Source: Paenibacillus sp. OVF10 (GTDB lineage: Bacteria; Bacillota; Bacilli; Paenibacillales; Paenibacillaceae). Taken from it: a DNA stretch of 64,000 nt. Under the pieces are notes generated by a model, which saw only the letters and a list, made by a program, of their open reading frames with translations, did no database searches and was not told the DNA's origin. Where the stretch lies: NCBI GenBank assembly GCA_022836915.1, contig CP094668.1, positions 5,828,001 to 5,892,000 of the forward strand. Reading direction: 5' to 3'. The translations under genes were made by a program, and so were the position numbers. This document shows positions 60,443 to 64,000 of this stretch, piece by piece; positions within the stretch are counted from its first letter, which is position 1; each line of letters opens with the position of its first letter.

Positions 60443-61431
60443 TTACGCCGTCTCATGTTGCTTTTTCGACTCCACTTCATAGACCTGCGTATGTTCATTC
60501 TCGGCCAAAGACCATTCCACTGTACCTGGTTTGCGCACTTTCCATACCCAGGCTTGAACTCGCAGCGAGCTTCTGACCCATGCTAAAGAGGCACAGCGTT
60601 TCTCAGACCGAACCGTCAACCCCCAATGAATAACACGAGCAAGCCAAGGATTCACATACTCATTATGTGAGCGAACAGATGGCAATTCATCCTGGAACAA
60701 CCGCTGTTTCACGTCCATAGGGGTTGCCCGCATGTCCAATAATGGAGCAGAGCTGCCAAACTATAGATGTCCGACATCGGTCCCTGACTGGATTTCTCCG
60801 AATAAAACTCCAGCGGAGAATAACCTGCCGATGTAAATATCACCTGTTTCTCTCCGGATTGCATTGGCCAACGGGTAGCTGAGCCAAAGTCCAGAAGTTT
60901 GGGTGTACCATCCTCCATAACCATAATGTTGGAAGGTTTCACATCCCGGTGAAGAATGCCTTGCTTATGTATGTAATCCAATGTATCCACCAGTGGAAGC
61001 AGCGTCTCCGTTATGAAGGCAGCATCAAGAGCATGATTATGTTCATTCAAATACTCGGTCAATGTGATTCCCGTGCAGTATTCCATCACCAGATACCCCG
61101 TATCATTCGCTTCAAAATGATCCAAATACGAAACAATATGAGGATGATCCAGTTTTGATAACAATTCACCTTCGAGCAGAAATGCAGCCAGTAACTCCTG
61201 ATATTGCCCACCGTATCCTCGCGAAGAGCAGAACACCCCTCGCTTGTCTGCCTGACGTTCAGCCAGTCTCTGTGGGAAAAATTCCTTAATGGCTACCTTG
61301 GCACCTGTGTTACGATCTCGCCCTGCATATACAATAGCCAACTCACTGCTGGCTAATACCTGTCTTATTTGATATGTATCATTTATAATTACATTGCGTT
61401 GCAATGCCATTTTGCAATTGTCTTTTCTCAT
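60443..61431 (-). CDS. eukaryotic-like Ser/Thr protein kinase (interrupted)
   Basis: About 329 residues after repair of a C run near 60735 (GQPPMDVKQRLFQ). Kinase core: VAIKEFFP (lysine), LSKLDHPHIVSYLDHFE, HRDVKPSN (catalytic), LLDFGSA, SAGYSPLEFYS (activation segment and APE equivalent), MSDIYSLAALLHYW. No obvious membrane segment. The start MRKDNCKMALQRN at 61431 follows AAGAGGT. With PP2C and FHA genes in the neighbouring operon it should be the threonine kinase of an injection-system signalling loop, like PpkA in T6SS. Confidence 0.85.
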
Positions 61432-61518
61432 AACCAGACCTCTTTTCAACCTTGTCAATCGGAAGACTTTCCGCGTAAATGCATCATTTGGTTCAACCAG
61501 TAAGCAATTCATCGCCAA
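60709..61518 (-). CDS. main open part of the kinase
   Basis: Open frame with all catalytic motifs. Residues upstream of the Met at 61431 are not expected to be translated. It ends CGQPLWT at the indel. Confidence 0.75.
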   Translation of the reverse strand: MAMNCLLVEPNDAFTRKVFRLTRLKRGLVMRKDNCKMALQRNVIINDTYQIRQVLASSELAIVYAGRDRNTGAKVAIKEFFPQRLAERQADKRGVFCSSRGYGGQYQELLAAFLLEGELLSKLDHPHIVSYLDHFEANDTGYLVMEYCTGITLTEYLNEHNHALDAAFITETLLPLVDTLDYIHKQGILHRDVKPSNIMVMEDGTPKLLDFGSATRWPMQSGEKQVIFTSAGYSPLEFYSEKSSQGPMSDIYSLAALLHYWTCGQPLWT

Positions 61519-61731
61519 CTATACATATAAACCAAATGATGCAATTTGAAACACCTTCACGCGAAATATTTAAATATTAATGATATCAAGCCTTCTACGA
61601 TCCACTGCTAATCCCTATCCACACTATTCTATAGAAGAAAAGCATTCTCTTATATAGAGTATCGACAGATGGATGTAATTACTTTATTAAACTGGAGAAA
61701 AACATTTTTCATCCTTCATTTGCAGCTTTTA

Positions 61732-62616
61732 TTAATAATTATTCTGTAAAAAACGCCCGATTTCCTCGTTCATCTGAACCAATACGTCCTGTGAAGGGAA
61801 ATGTCCTGTATCATACTTGATGGCTTTTACATTCGTAATAATCTTTTGAGCTCGCTCAATACACTTATCCGCAGGGAAAAAGACATCCTTCTCCCCTACC
61901 AATAACAAGGTCGGTGACGTATAATTCATCAGTTCTTCCCGCTCCGTGAGCTTGGGCAGATCCTGATCTATGCTGACGTATTTAAAAAGTTTGCCGATAA
62001 TGTTTTTATCCATTTCTTTCATGCAGTTGCACGACATGTTGTCCGTAATTTTTTGCAAAGAAGATGGTGAAGACGTCATACGATACTTGACGAGCGGCAG
62101 CGTGATATCCTGAGCTGTTTTAATTTTGGAGTTGACCGCAAGACCAGCAGGAGCAACCAATACGGCACACGAGATGCGTTCCGGAATATAGGTAGCCAAT
62201 CTGAGAATAATGCCTCCTCCAAACGATGGACCGATAAATGCACTCTTTTCAATATCATAGTGATCCAGCAGATCGGACACCCATAAAGCCAAGCTATCAA
62301 ACCGTGTGGAGATACTCGCTTCCTCACTATAACCAGGATGACCAATCGTATCAGGAGCAATAATCCGGTATTCTTTAAATAAAGAAGAGAACCATGACAA
62401 CGTCATCGGATTCACACAATTACCGCCTTGGAGAATAAATAACGGCTTACCATCTAGAGGACCCGTCAGTAAAACATGCGTCTTTCCAAAACGCGTCTCT
62501 ACATACTCCCGCGTAAATTCCTCACCCAACTCGTTCAAATAAATCTCATACTCTTCAAGGATGCTGCTCTTGCCTTCTTCACTTCTATAAATGGAACTCA
62601 TGTCTGCCTCCTGCAA
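61732..62616 (-). CDS. alpha/beta-hydrolase
   Basis: 294 residues. Oxyanion region LQGGNCVNP and the nucleophile elbow FIGPSFGGGI (GxSxGG). A candidate acid in LLVGEKDVFFPADKC and His in KYDTGHFPSQ complete the triad. An N-terminal extension MQEADMSSIYRSEEGKSS may start at a later Met (MSSIYRSEE). Soluble, substrate unknown. It is separated by 213 bases from the kinase and is likely not part of the injection system. Confidence 0.85.
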   Translation of the reverse strand: MQEADMSSIYRSEEGKSSILEEYEIYLNELGEEFTREYVETRFGKTHVLLTGPLDGKPLFILQGGNCVNPMTLSWFSSLFKEYRIIAPDTIGHPGYSEEASISTRFDSLALWVSDLLDHYDIEKSAFIGPSFGGGIILRLATYIPERISCAVLVAPAGLAVNSKIKTAQDITLPLVKYRMTSSPSSLQKITDNMSCNCMKEMDKNIIGKLFKYVSIDQDLPKLTEREELMNYTSPTLLLVGEKDVFFPADKCIERAQKIITNVKAIKYDTGHFPSQDVLVQMNEEIGRFLQNNY

Positions 62617-62810
62617 TATATACTCAAATAACTCATTCTAGTGAATGCACTTGCTAATCAATGGACCAAAAGATAAAGAGGGCCTGCAGATGACAGGCTC
62701 CTCCATATGTTTAACTAATCATATTCAGATGATTATAGAGCGGAAACTGGAAATTGTAAATAACGATTCTAATAGACCAGAAATAAAGGGCTCATCTAAA
62801 AAAAATATAC
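62617..62810. other. intergenic region
   Basis: Short AT-rich gap between the hydrolase start and the RNase HI stop. Nothing recognisable. Confidence 0.5.
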
Positions 62811-63464
62811 TTACTTCCGGCCGTAATCGGCCTTGATTTCGCCCCACTGTTTGGTCTGCCATTTTAACACTTTATTGCTATACGTATTTGTCTGGAGCCA
62901 CTGCTCCGCACGATCAATCATCAGCCAGATTTCTTCCGTGGAGTTGTCTCTTGGTAATGTTGTGGCTACTTTTTTCTGCTTAAGCCATTTCATGGCATTG
63001 ACCGAGTCGGTATACACCGTTTTGGTACTTCCTTCTTTTTTCAGATGTGCAAGGGCATGTACAATGGCCAAAAATTCACCCAGATTGTTCGTTCCTTTGG
63101 AGATCGGTCCAACAGAGAAAATAATCTCACCGGTGCGGGTGTCTACCCCTTTGTATTCTACAGGTCCGGGGTTACCGCGTGTCCCCACATCAACAGAGAT
63201 ACTGTCATAATCCACTTCTTCCGATGTTTCCATGCCTGCGCTTCTTCCGCTACCAGCCGACTTGGTCTTCGACGCTCCGCCGGCACTTGAACCCCAGTTC
63301 CCTTTCCATCCGGCACGATACGCTTCTTCTGCGGCCGCTTTAGACTCATAAGATTTATATTTAGCTCCGGTATACTGATCCGTCTGCGCTTTGCATTCTG
63401 CCCATGTGTTATATACGCCTGGCTTCTTACCTTCCCAGACAACATAGTATTTCTGTTTTGCCAC
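62811..63464 (-). CDS. ribonuclease HI with viroplasmin-like N-terminus
   Basis: 217 residues. N-terminal hybrid-binding domain (YYVVWEGKKPGVYNTWAECK, YKSYESKAAAEEAYRAGW), Ser/Gly linker, then the RNase H domain with Asp in SISVDVG, Glu in NNLGEFLAIVHAL, Asp in TVYTDSVNAMKW and the C-terminal Asp in IKADYGRK. These are the four metal ligands. It degrades RNA in RNA-DNA hybrids. AAGGAGCGGGTC precedes the ATG. Confidence 0.88.
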   Translation of the reverse strand: MAKQKYYVVWEGKKPGVYNTWAECKAQTDQYTGAKYKSYESKAAAEEAYRAGWKGNWGSSAGGASKTKSAGSGRSAGMETSEEVDYDSISVDVGTRGNPGPVEYKGVDTRTGEIIFSVGPISKGTNNLGEFLAIVHALAHLKKEGSTKTVYTDSVNAMKWLKQKKVATTLPRDNSTEEIWLMIDRAEQWLQTNTYSNKVLKWQTKQWGEIKADYGRK

Positions 63465-63594
63465 TTTGACCCGCTCCTTTATTTAACTTCATCAATACCC
63501 TATTGTAAACGATTGGGAGGGTGAATGAAAGTTAAGTTGTTCGTCCAAGCTAAGGAATACGACACATGATTTGGTATAGAAAGGAATACAACCA

Positions 63595-64000
63595 ATGGAC
63601 TGGATATGGAAATCCATCTTGCTTGTACTGATTGGCATGATTCTGCTACGGATTGCTGGACGTAAATCCATCTCGCAAATGAGTGTAGCCACGACAGTCA
63701 TTATTATCTCGATCGGAACAACGATCGTGCAGCCAATTGCGAATCATGAGTTAGGCAAAGCGATCGGGTCAGCGGCGGTATTTATCCTCATGCTTCTGAT
63801 CGTTGAACAATTACAGTTGAAGTTTAATTGGTTTGAACCAATGATGAGCGGAAAATCCAAGGTTATCGTGGAAGATGGGAAGTTGAATCTACCGAATTTG
63901 AAACATATGCGCTTTTCCGTGGACCAATTGGAGATGCAGTTGCGGGAAAAAGGGATTACAAGTATTACCGATCTGGAAACGGCCACGATGGAACCAAACG
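63595..64000 (+). CDS. DUF421/YetF-family membrane protein (partial, runs off right edge)
   Basis: Starts MDWIWKSILLVLIG after AAAGGAATACAACC. Two or three membrane segments (VLIGMILLRIAGRKSISQMS, AVFILMLLIVEQLQLKF) are followed by the cytosolic YetF domain GKSKVIVEDGKLNLPNL, HMRFSVDQLEMQLREKGI. The family is widespread in sporulating Bacillota, with an uncertain role. The C-terminus is outside the window. Confidence 0.85.
   Translation, partial: MDWIWKSILLVLIGMILLRIAGRKSISQMSVATTVIIISIGTTIVQPIANHELGKAIGSAAVFILMLLIVEQLQLKFNWFEPMMSGKSKVIVEDGKLNLPNLKHMRFSVDQLEMQLREKGITSITDLETATMEPN

Overview
The window looks like a chromosomal segment of a Paenibacillus-type member of the Bacillota. The evidence is AGGAGG-like ribosome binding sites, sigma-A promoters, SMI1, YezG and DUF6985-type immunity proteins, a YwnA-like Rrf2 regulator, a DUF421/YetF protein and a large lipopeptide-type NRPS-PKS. 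Species cannot be fixed from sequence alone. No rRNA, tRNA, CRISPR array or transposase was seen.

Region 1 (1-21217, minus strand) is a hybrid NRPS-PKS locus. A consensus promoter at 21190-21217 reads into a small membrane protein (20643-21118), then one very large megasynthase gene (3833-20588) with domain order C-A-PCP / KS-AT-ACP / C-A-PCP / KS-AT(inactive)-ACP / C-A-PCP / C, then an overlapping FAAL-ACP-KS gene that runs off the left edge. The FAAL suggests a fatty-acyl starter. The second AT has lost its catalytic serine.

Region 2 (21542-25819) holds accessory and housekeeping genes: a YwnA-like Rrf2 regulator with an operator palindrome over its own -10 box, an NmrA-like NAD(P)-binding reductase, a KptA-type RNA 2'-phosphotransferase, a small unknown protein, an AbiEii-type nucleotidyltransferase and its tightly coupled unknown partner.

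Region 3 (about 25.9-37.3 kb, minus strand) is a tandem array of displaced polymorphic-toxin tips, each with an immunity gene and followed by a terminator-like hairpin. The tips are mostly HNH nucleases, plus a YeeF-like tip and a tip with an HELAES motif. They sit downstream of a VgrG-like spike carrying its own C-terminal toxin (37272-40665). A 5'-truncated second copy of the spike's C-terminal part lies at 29608-31465.

Region 4 (about 37.3-61.4 kb) is a type VI secretion-like or contractile-injection-like operon: sheath-like protein, tube protein, J-domain protein, two FHA proteins, an active PP2C phosphatase, a membrane pseudophosphatase with a repeat region, two unknown conserved proteins, an Hsp70-like ATPase, a further unknown, a DcrB-like protein, two VgrG-like spikes, a pentapeptide-repeat protein, an Imm11-like protein and a DUF4280 (PAAR-like) tip. 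A divergent VWA membrane protein and a convergent Ser/Thr kinase complete it. I see no ClpV, TssJLM or TssK in the window. The Hsp70/J pair and the kinase/phosphatase/FHA set are the most distinctive part.

Region 5 (61732-64000) contains an alpha/beta hydrolase, an RNase HI with a viroplasmin-like N-terminus and a partial DUF421 membrane protein.

Many genes are broken by single-base indels, nearly all one base short in homopolymer runs and all lying inside otherwise conserved domains. I read these as sequencing or assembly errors rather than biological decay, and give whole-gene as well as fragment coordinates.
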